Origin: Fibrobacter sp.
Lineage (GTDB): Bacteria > Fibrobacterota > Fibrobacteria > Fibrobacterales > Fibrobacteraceae
DNA: 64,000 nucleotides
Direction: 5' to 3'
NCBI GenBank assembly: GCA_017412605.1
Contig: JAFPWY010000004.1
Location: 186,001-250,000, forward strand
Part shown: positions 8,500-17,797 of the stretch, piece after piece
How the letters are laid out: the number at the start of each line of letters is the position of its first letter
How positions within the stretch are numbered: position 1 is the stretch's first letter
The notes under the pieces: generated by a model
Told to the model about the DNA's origin: nothing
Seen by the model: the letters and a program-made list of their open reading frames with translations, nothing else
The model's database searches: none
Made by a program: the position numbers and the translations under genes

Positions 8500-9732
8500 A
8501 TGAGCTATTCCCGCAACATAATTGCCATCCTCGTATTCTACTTTATCTGCACCGTCAACGCAAACGCGATAACGTCCTGCGAATTTGACGAATACTTGAT
8601 GAAATCCTACCGCTACATGACCTTCGATGATGACATCATCCCCAGGAAACTACTCCATTTTATCGAACAATATGGAGCAGATGTCGAAAATACACAATGC
8701 ACAACAGAAAGCCTCCGCAACATACGGAAAGGGGCCTCGACATTCATCCACCTCGACGGGAATCATGAAAGGCCAAAATTCAACGCACAGAACTTCACTG
8801 ACGAAGAAGTCGTCGTGTTGAACCTGTTCTTCGAATACGTCATGTCAAAGTACAACAGTTTCTATTCGGCAAGCAGCAAGAAAAAACACGAACAAAAAAA
8901 CCTAATCGACCTTATATCCGAGCTTTCCAACGTAAGTAAATCCATACTCATCTCTGCGGCGAACAATCCGACCCCCCAAGGAATCGTGACAAGCGTGGCA
9001 ACAAATTATGTTCCATCGTGGGTCTACTTGTGGATCCGTAGCGACAACCCCTTCAAGCACAATCCCAACTACGACATAGACTACTCTTGGCTAACCTTAA
9101 AGTGCGACATATTCCTGCAATCTTTCCCAGATAGCAAATACTCCGCCGCAGCGAAAAAAGCAGTCAACAACGATCTTGTCATAGAATTGAGGGAAAATAT
9201 CAAGGACCGGCTCAATTTCCATTTTGGATTGGGATTTGCCGCAGGAAAGACCTTCACAAGTTCCTTTTTCGATCCCCATGAAGACTTTATTTCTGTTTCA
9301 ATAATTCACCTTCGGCTTCAATTCTTTTCATTTGTTGCATTGAACCAAATAGATTATAGTATCGGCAATGGAGAAACCTCCATCGTAGGCGTAGACATGT
9401 TCGGAGGATATGCGCTTGTCGACAGAGAGTCCTTCGGCATTGATATTTTTGGAGGTGTAGGCTTTTCCGACGTAACTCTAAAAACACCCGACAACAAAGA
9501 GAAAGATAAAACCTACGGATACCTCGCCGCAGGCACGCAGGTATTCAAAAGGTTCCCGCTAGGTGATGTCTTTGACGTTATGCCGAAAATCCAATGGATA
9601 ATCAAATACCATCCAGCATGCTCAAACGAGGTTACCCATAAAGAAGGAGTCGGGTATATCAACCAGATTTTCGGAGGTCTTAGCTTCGATGTCAAGCTTC
9701 CGATGGGAAAGGCCCGAAAAAAGAAAGGCTAG
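8500..9732 (+). CDS. Secreted envelope protein of unknown function
   Basis: I do not recognise a family. Residues 1-24 form a signal peptide (hydrophobic core IIAILVFYFICTV, cleavage near ANA). Residues about 30-240 are helical and contain two Cys, and the C-terminal part, from about 245, has strand-like alternating stretches with Gly and aromatics (HFGLGFAAGKTF, GYALVDRESFGIDIFGGVGF) typical of a small outer-membrane barrel, ending with a short Lys-rich tail. The start lies 2 bases after the recG stop, with no evident ribosome binding site, so translation may be coupled to recG. It ends 7 bases short of the convergent membrane protein gene. Confidence 0.75.
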   Translation: MSYSRNIIAILVFYFICTVNANAITSCEFDEYLMKSYRYMTFDDDIIPRKLLHFIEQYGADVENTQCTTESLRNIRKGASTFIHLDGNHERPKFNAQNFTDEEVVVLNLFFEYVMSKYNSFYSASSKKKHEQKNLIDLISELSNVSKSILISAANNPTPQGIVTSVATNYVPSWVYLWIRSDNPFKHNPNYDIDYSWLTLKCDIFLQSFPDSKYSAAAKKAVNNDLVIELRENIKDRLNFHFGLGFAAGKTFTSSFFDPHEDFISVSIIHLRLQFFSFVALNQIDYSIGNGETSIVGVDMFGGYALVDRESFGIDIFGGVGFSDVTLKTPDNKEKDKTYGYLAAGTQVFKRFPLGDVFDVMPKIQWIIKYHPACSNEVTHKEGVGYINQIFGGLSFDVKLPMGKARKKKG

Positions 9733-9739
9733 TCCAGCA

Positions 9740-10066
9740 CTATCCTAGCAGCTGCGTCATGGTGCCGAACACGAGCGCGGTGAGCACGACGTTCAAGAAG
9801 AAGAACGCGCGGCGCACGATCATGAAGAACAGCGACTGCCAATGGAAAATGTTGTCGCTCGGCAGCACGAGTTCCTTGAGCCCCAAGAAGATGCTGATGA
9901 TGCCAGTCACCACAAGCATCAGCGCACCGACGAAGTAGCCTTCCTTCCATACGACCACGGTGAGACCTATGCCGAAGATTACGGCGATAAAGCCGATGAT
10001 AATCTCGATGCGCAGGATGATGTTCTTCCACTTTCTCTTGAGCTCGATTTTCTCTTCGTTCGTCAT
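9740..10066 (-). CDS. Small integral membrane protein of unknown function
   Basis: The 108-residue protein has a short charged N-terminus (TNEEKIELKRKWK) and three or four hydrophobic segments (about residues 17-38, 43-63, 80-104), and no signal for export. No catalytic motif is visible and I do not recognise a family. It lies 15 bases downstream of the BamA-like gene on the same strand, so they may be cotranscribed. Confidence 0.7.
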   Translation of the reverse strand: MTNEEKIELKRKWKNIILRIEIIIGFIAVIFGIGLTVVVWKEGYFVGALMLVVTGIISIFLGLKELVLPSDNIFHWQSLFFMIVRRAFFFLNVVLTALVFGTMTQLLG

Positions 10067-10081
10067 TGTCGCCTCGCCTTT

Positions 10082-11881
10082 TTACAGTTCCTTCGTTATC
10101 GTTACGGAGTAGTGCGGTTCGCCCTTCCCAGCCCCGTTCAGCGGGAAACTCACGTCAAGTTTGTTGACCGAGTGGCTGATGGACTTCGTCTGCACGAAAC
10201 GCGCACCAAAACCAAGCACATAAATCAAGTCTTTCCTGTTGATGTCCTTGATATCCCACGCCGTCTCGCCAACATCGCCGAATACAACGAACACAGGCAT
10301 AAGCGTCGCGATTTCGAAATCCGTAAAGTAGCGCTGTTCCAGATTACCAAATACGCGGGCCTGTCCAGCATAGAACCCAACAGGGAACCCAACAAAGCCC
10401 CCTTCTGTTCCACCCAGCGAAAGCTGGTAACCATAGCGAGCATCCTTATAGAAATCAACTCGACCCTTCAGCACCGTAGAGAACGTATTGTTCGGATGGA
10501 ATATGTACTCCCCCGCAAATGCGCTGTAGAAATCACGACGGCGGCCGTGATCCAAGTAGAAATTCATCGCCGTCGCAAGGTTCAAGTGATTCCAGTCGCG
10601 GCCCAGGTACAGGTTCGTCAAGAAATCCAAACGGATATCATTGTCCGCAGAGCCCAACTGCTCGTAATTCTTCGACACATGGCCTTCCAGCACGGCGCCC
10701 TTGTTAATATCCTCTGTCCATTTTACATTGCGGAAATTCTTGATCTTCTCGTAGCGCAAGTTGGCATACCTCAGGTACATGCCCAAGCGGGAATCCTTGC
10801 GTTCCGGCACCCACTCGTCAGCCGCCGAAGCGGAATCGATGCCATAGTATCCATCTCCGTAGATGAATGGATTGGGGATTACTCGCCCATAATCTGCAGT
10901 CTTCCGCTGATAATCGTAAGTTGCGCCAAGGTAGAACTTACGCTGGACACCACCGAACGACCGGCTCAGGCGGAAACTCAGCGAATCCTCGATATAGTCT
11001 TTCACCTTGATGAGTTCGACAGGCTCATCGTTATTGAGTTCCGGCAACGATTTAACCTTTCCCGTAGTATCGTGGGAAATCCTGACCGCTGCGGGGGGCA
11101 GATTCCCAGTCCCATAGCGATAGCTGGGGAAAAACAGCCTTGTCATTTTTGATGTCGGCAGTTCACCGCTCCCGTAGAAAAGAGCAGTGCGTTTGTTTTT
11201 CAGGCCCTCGAGCGTGTACGCCCACTGGTTCACGCTCCTGCTGAGAAACGGCCGGTACATTTTCCAGTAAGCCAAGTAGCCATCGCTGTTATAGCTATAC
11301 AAAAAATCCAGACGGTTGTAACGAATCAGGAAATGCGGGTCGCCGTACTCCACTAGCCACTTGTTGCGGAACCTGTCGTGTCCGTAATAAAAACCCAGCT
11401 GTTGCCCGAACCCCAGGAAATTGCTCTCGCGGATACCGACAATGTAATTCAGATTGTCATAGGTAAATTCCTTGCCCTCGAAGCCGCCGCCAACGGTAGG
11501 CGTCAGCGTCCAGTTGTCACTCGTGTGTACCGTCGCGATATTCTTGCCGTCTTCCTCCGACATCGTGATGCTTGCGTCGCTCAAGAAAATCTGGCTCCGC
11601 AAAAAACGTTCCGACTCGAGAAGGTAATCCAAGTTCACGGAATCGCCTTCATCGAACAGGAGCAACTTGCGCACGGTCATCTCGCGCGTCTCGATATGCC
11701 ACCAGTTCAAGATATCGTAGGCCCACTTGTCGTATTGCGTATGGCTCTTGGAATCGTCGAAGGCATCACCGATATCGTAGCGGATGGAATCCACACGGAA
11801 AACCGCAGTGGAATCCTCGGAAAAAGCAGAACCGGCCCACAGGGCAACAAATAGAAATACGCAAGCAAGTAGTCTAGACAT
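10082..11881 (-). CDS. BamA/D15-like outer-membrane beta-barrel protein
   Basis: From ATG 11881 the protein starts with a signal peptide (SRLLACVFLFVALWAGSAFS). Residues about 25-125 look like one POTRA-type domain (LLFDEGDSVNLDYLLESERFLRSQIFLSDASIT matches the pattern of POTRA helices), and the rest is a long strand-rich barrel with the Omp85-like closing region (GGTEGGFVGFPVGFYAGQARVFGNLEQRYF, then FGDVGETAW). Omp85 proteins insert or export proteins or lipids across the outer membrane. The small number of POTRA domains and the short N-terminus suggest a BamA paralogue rather than BamA itself. I choose 11881 because a 16-residue extension to 11929 would precede the signal peptide. It is divergent from rnpB. 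Confidence 0.85.
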   Translation of the reverse strand: MSRLLACVFLFVALWAGSAFSEDSTAVFRVDSIRYDIGDAFDDSKSHTQYDKWAYDILNWWHIETREMTVRKLLLFDEGDSVNLDYLLESERFLRSQIFLSDASITMSEEDGKNIATVHTSDNWTLTPTVGGGFEGKEFTYDNLNYIVGIRESNFLGFGQQLGFYYGHDRFRNKWLVEYGDPHFLIRYNRLDFLYSYNSDGYLAYWKMYRPFLSRSVNQWAYTLEGLKNKRTALFYGSGELPTSKMTRLFFPSYRYGTGNLPPAAVRISHDTTGKVKSLPELNNDEPVELIKVKDYIEDSLSFRLSRSFGGVQRKFYLGATYDYQRKTADYGRVIPNPFIYGDGYYGIDSASAADEWVPERKDSRLGMYLRYANLRYEKIKNFRNVKWTEDINKGAVLEGHVSKNYEQLGSADNDIRLDFLTNLYLGRDWNHLNLATAMNFYLDHGRRRDFYSAFAGEYIFHPNNTFSTVLKGRVDFYKDARYGYQLSLGGTEGGFVGFPVGFYAGQARVFGNLEQRYFTDFEIATLMPVFVVFGDVGETAWDIKDINRKDLIYVLGFGARFVQTKSISHSVNKLDVSFPLNGAGKGEPHYSVTITKEL

Positions 11882-11913
11882 AATAACTCTGCCAATATAG
11901 AAAATTACGGGCC

Positions 11914-11942
11914 TTGGCGGCCAGGCCACAAAAATCTATATT
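11914..11942 (+). promoter_or_regulatory. Sigma70-type promoter of rnpB
   Basis: TTGGCG at 11914-11919 and TATATT at 11937-11942 are separated by 17 bases. Transcription would start at about 11949, which coincides with the first base of the RNase P P1 stem. Confidence 0.7.
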
Positions 11943-11948
11943 TGCACT

Positions 11949-12319
<371 letters not shown>

Positions 12320-12323
12320 ACAC

Positions 12324-12352
12324 GAATGCCCCCGCCAAAAGCGGGGGCATTC
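12324..12352 (+). terminator. Strong hairpin after rnpB
   Basis: A 12-bp stem GAATGCCCCCGC / GCGGGGGCATTC with a loop of five bases directly follows rnpB. The T-run after it is weak (TCTCCATTAT), so it may act as a terminator or as a 3' end stabiliser. Confidence 0.75.
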
Positions 12353-12372
12353 TCCATTATCTTGAATTTTTT

Positions 12373-13017
12373 CTACAAACTCACAAACTTTCGCGAACTC
12401 AGGAAAGCGACAAAAGCGCAAAGCGCCACCGACAACGCGAGGACGACCGCCGGGATTAGCAGCCCCTGCAAAAAGGCCTCGTGACCCAGTTGGACTAGCA
12501 ACAGCAACGGGACCACCACGAACAAGGAAAGGTGTGCTGCCGCGCGCACCGTTTTGACCCGCAGCGAAAGCACCAGCGAAAACGAGTTCGTTACAAGCAC
12601 GGCGGAAAGCGCACCGAGAAAAGACGCCACGGCTTCCGTCATAGAGACTTCGGAATGGGCAAGCCAATAGAAGGATTGCACCAACAACGAGAACGCCACC
12701 GGGAACGGAAGGACCGCCAATAGCTTACCCCAGAAAAGTTTCGCAGGAGCAATCGGGGACAGTTGCAGGAGTTCCATCGAGTTGCGTTCGCGTTCCCCCG
12801 CAAAGCTGTCCGCCGCCAAGGGCGCCCCCATCGGCGCCATGAGGCAGCCGAGAAGGAGCATCATGTAACCTTCCATGCCCTCCATAATCTGCCCGCCGTA
12901 ACGGAACACCGCAATTCCCTGCGACGCGGCCAATATGACCGGCGGGATGATAAAGGGAATCCAGAACCGGGGTTCCCTAAATATCAGGCGAATCTCGTGG
13001 CGGAACACATGGAGCAT
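12373..13017 (-). CDS. ABC-2-type transporter permease
   Basis: Integral membrane protein with six predicted hydrophobic segments and the ABC-2 family signature around residues 70-85 (DSFAGERERNSMELL), which occurs in permeases of ABC-2 exporters. The N-terminus (HEIRLIFREPRFW) matches the cytoplasmic start of such permeases. No ATP-binding partner gene is adjacent: the upstream gene on the same strand is fumarase, 9 bases away, and downstream is rnpB, convergent. The substrate is unknown. The gene may be cotranscribed with fumarase. Confidence 0.85.
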   Translation of the reverse strand: MLHVFRHEIRLIFREPRFWIPFIIPPVILAASQGIAVFRYGGQIMEGMEGYMMLLLGCLMAPMGAPLAADSFAGERERNSMELLQLSPIAPAKLFWGKLLAVLPFPVAFSLLVQSFYWLAHSEVSMTEAVASFLGALSAVLVTNSFSLVLSLRVKTVRAAAHLSLFVVVPLLLLVQLGHEAFLQGLLIPAVVLALSVALCAFVAFLSSRKFVSL

Positions 13018-13026
13018 AGCGCAGGA

Positions 13027-14664
13027 TTACAGCAAGTCCTTGAAGAAATCGTTGCCCTTGTCGTCCACGAGGATGAACGCCGGGAAGTCCTTGATCGTGA
13101 TCTTGCGGATGGCTTCCATGCCGAGTTCCGGGAAAGCGACGATGTCGTTGCTCAGGATGTTCTGCTCGGCAAGGATGGCCGCCGGGCCACCGATAGAGCC
13201 GAGGTAGAAGCCGCCGTACTTGTGGCAGGCGTCGGTCACGTCCTGGCTGCGGTTACCCTTAGCGACCATGATCATCGAGGCGCCCTTGCTCTGGAAGCGC
13301 ATCACGTACGGGTCCATACGGCCAGCAGTCGTCGGGCCGAAGCTTCCGGTGGGCATGCCTTCCGGCGTCTTGGCCGGGCCGGCGTAGTAAATCGGGTGGT
13401 TGGACACGACTTCGAGAACGGTCTTCTCGATATCGGTAAGAGCTTCGCCCTTTTCCTGCTTGTCGAAGATTTCTGCAATCTTGGCGTGAGCCATGTCGCG
13501 GGCCACGATCATCGTGCCCTTGAGGTTCAGGCGGGTCTTGACCGGGTACTTGGTGAGTTCGGCGAGCACGTCCTTCATCGGGCGGTCGAGGTCGATTTCC
13601 ACAGCCGGAGCCATGTTCACGGCGTCGCCCTTCGGCAGGTACTGTTCCGGATTGTGTTCCATCTTCTCGAGCCAGAGGCCGTTCTCGTCAATCTTCGCCT
13701 TGATGTTGCGGTCGGCGGAGCAGCTGACGCCGATGGAGACCGGGCAGCTTGCAGCGTGACGCGGGCAGCGGATCACGCGCACGTCGTGCACAAAGTACTT
13801 GCCGCCGAACTGGGCGCCGATGCCCGTCTTCTGGCAGATGTGTAAAACCTTCTCTTCCATTTCCACATCGCGGAACATACGGCCACCTTCGCTACCGGTA
13901 GTCGGAAGATCGTCAAGATAACCGCAGCTCGCAAGCTTCACCGTATGGGTGTTCATTTCGGCAGAAGTACCGCCAATCACGATGGCGAGGTGGTACGGAG
14001 GGCAAGCCGCCGTGCCAAGCGTCTTCACCTTGTCGCTGATGAACTTTTCAAGGGACTTCGGGTTGAGGAGCGCCTTGGTCATGGGCCAGTAGTAAGTCTT
14101 GTTGGCAGAGCCACCGCCCTTGGCGACGAACAGGAACTTGAGGTCGGCACCTTCTTCGGCATGGATGTCGATCTGGGCCGGGAGGTTGCAAGCCGTGTTC
14201 TTTTCTTCGTACATGGTCAAGGGCGCAATCTGGCTGTAACGCAGATTCTTGCCGGTGTAGGCATTGTAGATACCTTCAGAAATGGCCTTCGCATCGTCGG
14301 CGCCGGTCCAGACCTGCTGGCCTTTGTGACAAATACAGATGGCGGTACCGGTGTCCTGGCAGAACGGGAGGATTCCCTTGGCAGCCACGCAGGCATTCTT
14401 GAGGAGCGTAAGGGCCACAAACTTGTCGTTATCGCTCGCTTCCGGATCCTGGAGAATCTTCGCAACCTTCTGCGTGTGGGCCGGGCGGAGCCTGAAACTC
14501 ACTTCTTCGAATGCCGCCTGGGCAATCTTGGTGAGCGCCTCGGGGGCGACTTTCAAAATCTTCTTGCCTTCGAATTCGGCGACAGAAATGCCTTCCTTGC
14601 CGAGGTTCACGTATTCAGTCTTGTCTTCGCCGTGTTGCACGGTCGCTTCGTATTTGAATGCCAT
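13027..14664 (-). CDS. fumA: Fumarate hydratase, class I (iron-sulfur type)
   Basis: Interconverts malate and fumarate. The protein matches class I fumarases in order: [19 protein letters not shown] near residue 100, [18 protein letters not shown] near 185, [15 protein letters not shown] near 220, [14 protein letters not shown] near 255, a C-terminal half with [14 protein letters not shown], and [16 protein letters not shown]. Cys residues for the [4Fe-4S] cluster are present in the CQDTG and CPRHAAS segments. 545 residues is the usual fused-domain length. In Fibrobacter-type metabolism this step feeds fumarate reductase and succinate production. ATG at 14664; the 5' leader up to 14975 contains no other gene. 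Confidence 0.95.
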   Translation of the reverse strand: MAFKYEATVQHGEDKTEYVNLGKEGISVAEFEGKKILKVAPEALTKIAQAAFEEVSFRLRPAHTQKVAKILQDPEASDNDKFVALTLLKNACVAAKGILPFCQDTGTAICICHKGQQVWTGADDAKAISEGIYNAYTGKNLRYSQIAPLTMYEEKNTACNLPAQIDIHAEEGADLKFLFVAKGGGSANKTYYWPMTKALLNPKSLEKFISDKVKTLGTAACPPYHLAIVIGGTSAEMNTHTVKLASCGYLDDLPTTGSEGGRMFRDVEMEEKVLHICQKTGIGAQFGGKYFVHDVRVIRCPRHAASCPVSIGVSCSADRNIKAKIDENGLWLEKMEHNPEQYLPKGDAVNMAPAVEIDLDRPMKDVLAELTKYPVKTRLNLKGTMIVARDMAHAKIAEIFDKQEKGEALTDIEKTVLEVVSNHPIYYAGPAKTPEGMPTGSFGPTTAGRMDPYVMRFQSKGASMIMVAKGNRSQDVTDACHKYGGFYLGSIGGPAAILAEQNILSNDIVAFPELGMEAIRKITIKDFPAFILVDDKGNDFFKDLL

Positions 14665-14975
14665 AGTAGTAGTCGGGTTTGAGGTTTGTGATCGGGCGCC
14701 AGAGGCACCCTTTGAGGTTAAAGGTTATGAGTTTTGCATAGCTCGTTCCTCTATAAAATTAAAATTTCTCTCCTCGCCCGTCTCTTATCTCCCGTCTGTT
14801 TTTCCCTGACTAGATGGAGCGGTCCCGCCCGACATGGGTGCCTTTTTTGCAAAAAAAGCCGATGAGAGGTCAAAATGGAGCATTTTTTTTACTTTTTTGA
14901 ACTTTTTTAGGCACAACCGCCAATAGAAGTGTTATTTTTTGAGCATAAAAGTTTTTAACCCCAAAGAGGAATATC
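14665..14975. other. Intergenic region without a visible gene
   Basis: About 310 bases between the divergent fumarase and Ala/Pro-rich gene starts. It holds AT-rich runs, a short palindrome of CTTTTTT and AAAAAAG near 14850, and an AGAGGAA ribosome binding site for the gene at 14976. I see no RNA gene or clear promoter. Confidence 0.6.
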
Positions 14976-15563
14976 ATGATGAAGAAGATTCTGTTGGCAA
15001 CTCTGGTTGCATCCGCAATGGTCTTCGCTGCCGAAGCCGCAGCTCCCGCTGCCGCTCCCGCAGCTGCTCCTGCCGCTGAAGCCGCTCCCGCCGCTGAAGC
15101 CGCCGCTCCTGCTGCCCCTGCTGCTGAAGCCGCCGCTCCGGCCGCCGAAGCCGCACCTGCTGCCGAAGCACCCGCCGCCGAAGCTGCCGCTCCGGCCGAA
15201 GAAGCCGCAGCCCCTGCTGAAGCCGCCGCTCCGGCCGCCGAAGAAGCTGCCGCCCCGGCCGACTCTGCCGCTCCGGCTGCTGAAGAAGCCGCTGCTCCGG
15301 CCGCTGAAGAAGCTCCTGCTGAAGTTCTCGAAACCAAGGCCGAAGAACCGGCCGTCGACAGCGCTGCTCTCGCCCAGGCCGAAGCCGACAAGAAGGCTGC
15401 CGAAGAACAGGCTGCTGCTGAAGCCGCCGAAAAGAAGCAGCAGGAATCCAGCACCATGGGTTCCGCCAAGACCACCATCATGGAAAACCCGTGGGAATTC
15501 CTGATCGTGTCTGCCGCCTTCGTGGCTTCCGTGCTCGTGATCATCTTCACCGGCAAGGACTAA
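14976..15563 (+). CDS. Ala/Pro/Glu-rich envelope protein with signal peptide and C-terminal membrane helix
   Basis: Residues 1-19 form a signal peptide (KKILLATLVASAMVFAAE). Residues 20-125 consist almost only of Ala, Pro and Glu in units such as EAAAPAA and EEAAAPA, residues about 125-160 form a charged helical stretch (EADKKAAEEQAAAEAAEKKQQ), and residues about 170-192 are one hydrophobic helix followed by TGKD. Such a layout suits a stiff rod held in the inner membrane and crossing the periplasm, but no enzymatic domain is visible. I do not recognise a named family. A hairpin terminator follows. The compositional bias makes the opposite strands look open as well. Confidence 0.8.
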   Translation: MMKKILLATLVASAMVFAAEAAAPAAAPAAAPAAEAAPAAEAAAPAAPAAEAAAPAAEAAPAAEAPAAEAAAPAEEAAAPAEAAAPAAEEAAAPADSAAPAAEEAAAPAAEEAPAEVLETKAEEPAVDSAALAQAEADKKAAEEQAAAEAAEKKQQESSTMGSAKTTIMENPWEFLIVSAAFVASVLVIIFTGKD

Positions 15564-15587
15564 GTTCTTAGAACAACCGATATTCTC

Positions 15588-15617
15588 GGCGCCCAGCGAC
15601 AGCTGGACGCCTTTTTT
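15588..15617 (+). terminator. Intrinsic terminator after the Ala/Pro/Glu-rich gene
   Basis: GGCGCCCAGC and GCTGGACGCC form a 10-bp stem with one mismatch and a GACA loop, followed by TTTTTT. Confidence 0.85.
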
Positions 15618-15730
15618 GTTTGTTGTCGTTTTTTTACAAATTTTGAAATCTGCCCCAAATGCAGCAATTTGCGTTTTTTAAAGCGCAATCGCAATGTTGT
15701 TTTTTGCTCAACGGAAATACGTTGTTTTTT

Positions 15731-15759
15731 TTAACAACAAAAAACGCCCCCTATATAAT
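15731..15759 (+). promoter_or_regulatory. Sigma70-type promoter of the xylanase gene
   Basis: TTAACA at 15731-15736 and a perfect TATAAT at 15754-15759 are 17 bases apart. Transcription would start near 15766, leaving a 5' leader of about 60 bases before the ATG at 15827. Confidence 0.7.
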
Positions 15760-15773
15760 AATGGTTATGGGCG

Positions 15774-15789
15774 TGTGATTAATTTCACA
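15774..15789. promoter_or_regulatory. CRP/FNR-type palindromic operator candidate
   Basis: TGTGA-TTAATT-TCACA is a perfect match to the E. coli CRP half-sites with the correct 6-base spacer. It lies just downstream of the predicted start of transcription, where binding would repress rather than activate. Confidence 0.5.
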
Positions 15790-15826
15790 TATAGACTATA
15801 TAACTATTTCCATATGAGGAGGCAAA

Positions 15827-17260
15827 ATGGAAAAGTCTATCTCTAAAGCGGTAAAATTCGGTGCGGTTCTCGCATTCGGTCTTGCCGTGAACAACGCATT
15901 TGCCGTGGATGCCTGCAACGAGGATATGGGGCATTCCGGAAACGGATCCAACGTGAGCGGAAACCAAGTCGGTTCCATTAATGGCACGCCTTGGGGCTTC
16001 GAACAGTGGTACCAGGGCGGCAATGCAACCATGACCTACTACAGCAACGGCACGTTCAAGGCCAACTGGAGCGGTTCCAGCGACTACCTGACCCGCGTGG
16101 GCTACCAATACAATGGAAACGGAATAGACCACAAGACAAAACACTTTACGGTCGACTACAAGTACACCAAGACCGGCAACGCCCAGTACGGCTACATCGG
16201 CGTGTACGGCTGGACCAAGAACCCCGAGACGGAATACTACGTCGTAGACGACTGGTTTAGCAAGCCGAACGAACAGTACATTGGTGAAAAGTTCGGCGAA
16301 ATCACCGTGGATGGCGCAAAATACACAATCCACGCATTCCTCCGCCAGCAGGAACCCTCCAAGTCCGGCACTTCCACATTCGTACAGTTCTTCAGCGTGC
16401 GCGAAACCCCGCGCCAGTGCGGACACATCGACATTTCTGCCCACTTCAAGAAGTGGGATGAACTCTTCACCGGTCAGAACCAGCAACTCCGTGGTTCCAA
16501 GGGCGGTGGATCCGCTCAGCTCAAGTTCGGTAACGTGACCGAAGTGATGCTCATGACCGAAGCCGGTGGCAATGCTTCGGGCTCCGTGGACTACACCTAC
16601 TTCAACATGAGCGACAACGGCGAAGCTAGCCCGGTTGGCGGCGGCGAATCCGCACAGAGCAGCACAAGCGGCGACGCCGGTGCCGGTCAGGGTGCTGGCC
16701 AGGGCGCAGGTCAGGGTGCTGGCCAGAGCATGGGCGGCTTTGACATGGGCAACTTTGACTGGAGTTCCTTCGGTCAGGGCGGCGGTCAAGGCGCCGGCCA
16801 GGGCGGCGGCCAAGGCGGTTTCAACTTTGGCGACTTTGACTGGAGTTCCTTCGGTCAGGGCGGCAACGGCGGCTTTAACTTTGGCGGTGACCAAGGTGCC
16901 GGCCAAGGCGGTGGCAACTCCGACTTCAGCAACTTTGACTGGGGTGGAACCGGCGACAACACCGGAACCGACAACGGCAACACCAACCAGGGCACAACCA
17001 CTCCGGATCCGGTAGCCGTAAATCCGACAATTACCCCTGTCGACAATGGCGGAGCCTTCGCGGCACTCCCCACCGACATCAAGGCGGTCAACGCAGCCAA
17101 GACATACCAAGTCTTCAATGCGACCGGACGTTACTTGGGCACACTCGAAGTCTCCTCCGGCTCGACACTCAGCGACGCCATCTTTGCCAAGTTCGGTAAG
17201 GTAGGCATCTACATGGTCAAGAGCGGCTCCAAGACGAAGTCCGTCAAGGTCACACACTAA
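15827..17260 (+). CDS. Secreted endo-1,4-beta-xylanase, GH11, with Gly-rich linker and C-terminal module
   Basis: Cleaves internal bonds of xylan outside the cell. Residues 1-26 form a signal peptide (ending NNAFA). The GH11 domain covers about residues 28-265; the nucleophile is E136 in PETEYYVVDDW and the acid/base is E245 in LMTEAGGNASGS. Residues about 275-385 form a linker of GAGQ and GGGQ units with repeated NFDWSSFGQGG blocks. The last 70 residues (TYQVFNATGRYLGTLEV... KVGIYMVKSGSKTKSVKVTH) resemble C-terminal sorting or anchoring modules found on many secreted proteins of Fibrobacter and Bacteroidetes. SD GAGGAGG lies 6 bases before ATG. Promoter and palindrome upstream; terminator at 17291. 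Confidence 0.93.
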   Translation: MEKSISKAVKFGAVLAFGLAVNNAFAVDACNEDMGHSGNGSNVSGNQVGSINGTPWGFEQWYQGGNATMTYYSNGTFKANWSGSSDYLTRVGYQYNGNGIDHKTKHFTVDYKYTKTGNAQYGYIGVYGWTKNPETEYYVVDDWFSKPNEQYIGEKFGEITVDGAKYTIHAFLRQQEPSKSGTSTFVQFFSVRETPRQCGHIDISAHFKKWDELFTGQNQQLRGSKGGGSAQLKFGNVTEVMLMTEAGGNASGSVDYTYFNMSDNGEASPVGGGESAQSSTSGDAGAGQGAGQGAGQGAGQSMGGFDMGNFDWSSFGQGGGQGAGQGGGQGGFNFGDFDWSSFGQGGNGGFNFGGDQGAGQGGGNSDFSNFDWGGTGDNTGTDNGNTNQGTTTPDPVAVNPTITPVDNGGAFAALPTDIKAVNAAKTYQVFNATGRYLGTLEVSSGSTLSDAIFAKFGKVGIYMVKSGSKTKSVKVTH

Positions 17261-17290
17261 GCTTCATTCTGAAGACTCCTTAACAGAAAG

Positions 17291-17316
17291 GCATCTCGGG
17301 AAACCGGGATGCTTTT
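17291..17316 (+). terminator. Intrinsic terminator after the xylanase gene
   Basis: GCATCTCGG / CCGGGATGC form a 9-bp stem (one G-U pair) with a GAAA-type loop, followed by TTTTCTT. Confidence 0.85.
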
Positions 17317-17462
17317 CTTGTATGGTAATTTTAAAAGTATCATTTCAAACTATCTGAGAAATTTTATATCAAGCTAGCCAGCTAATAGCACATACAATGT
17401 AATACGCTTTTACTTTGTCAAACATTCGCACTAGCTTATTTTAAATAAAAAACATAAAGTAA

Positions 17463-17726
17463 CGTTTCAAAACATCTTTTTTTTGTAAAATTTTACTTAG
17501 CACCATAGGAGGAGCCGATACACTCTCCTACTTCTGGACAAGCAGCCATATCTTTTCTTACAATGTTCGCTTTTTACTTAGATCCAACAGCAATCAATTA
17601 ATCCGGCAAAACCCTATAATTAGGATTTATATATATGTTCCTGACGTAGGCCCCGATCCTGATGACGAGCCCGAGCCAGAAATCCGCAGCTACACCCAAA
17701 ACTCCGTCCGCTGCATCAAGGACTAA
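17463..17726 (+). pseudogene. Remnant of a FISUMP-type (Fibrobacter major paralogous) protein C-terminus
   Basis: An 88-codon frame without a start codon ends at TAA 17724-17726. Its translation contains YFWTSSHIFSYNVRFLL and ends SYTQNSVRCIKD, the pattern (F/Y)W(S/T)S... SVRC(V/L/I)KD that closes FISUMP-domain proteins, the large paralogous family named after F. succinogenes. A stretch of DPDDEPEPE before the end is not typical. The sequence upstream, to 17320, is AT-rich and has no continuing frame, so only the last part of the domain remains. It is followed by a strong terminator at 17746, as expected of a former gene end. Confidence 0.6.
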
Positions 17727-17745
17727 CTCTTTCAATCCCTATACC

Positions 17746-17780
17746 AAAAGGGTCTGCGGAAAACCGCAGACCCTTTTAGT
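17746..17780. terminator. Bidirectional intrinsic terminator
   Basis: AAAAGGGTCTGCGG and CCGCAGACCCTTTT form a perfect 14-bp stem with a loop of four A. It serves the FISUMP remnant on the plus strand and the lipoprotein gene on the minus strand. Confidence 0.9.
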
Positions 17781-17797
17781 TTGATTTAAACCATTCG

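Noticed and set aside
12763-14682. Plus-strand frames opposite the ABC permease and fumarase
   Set aside because: Low-complexity antisense translations rich in His, Arg and Glu; fumarase on the minus strand is unambiguous.
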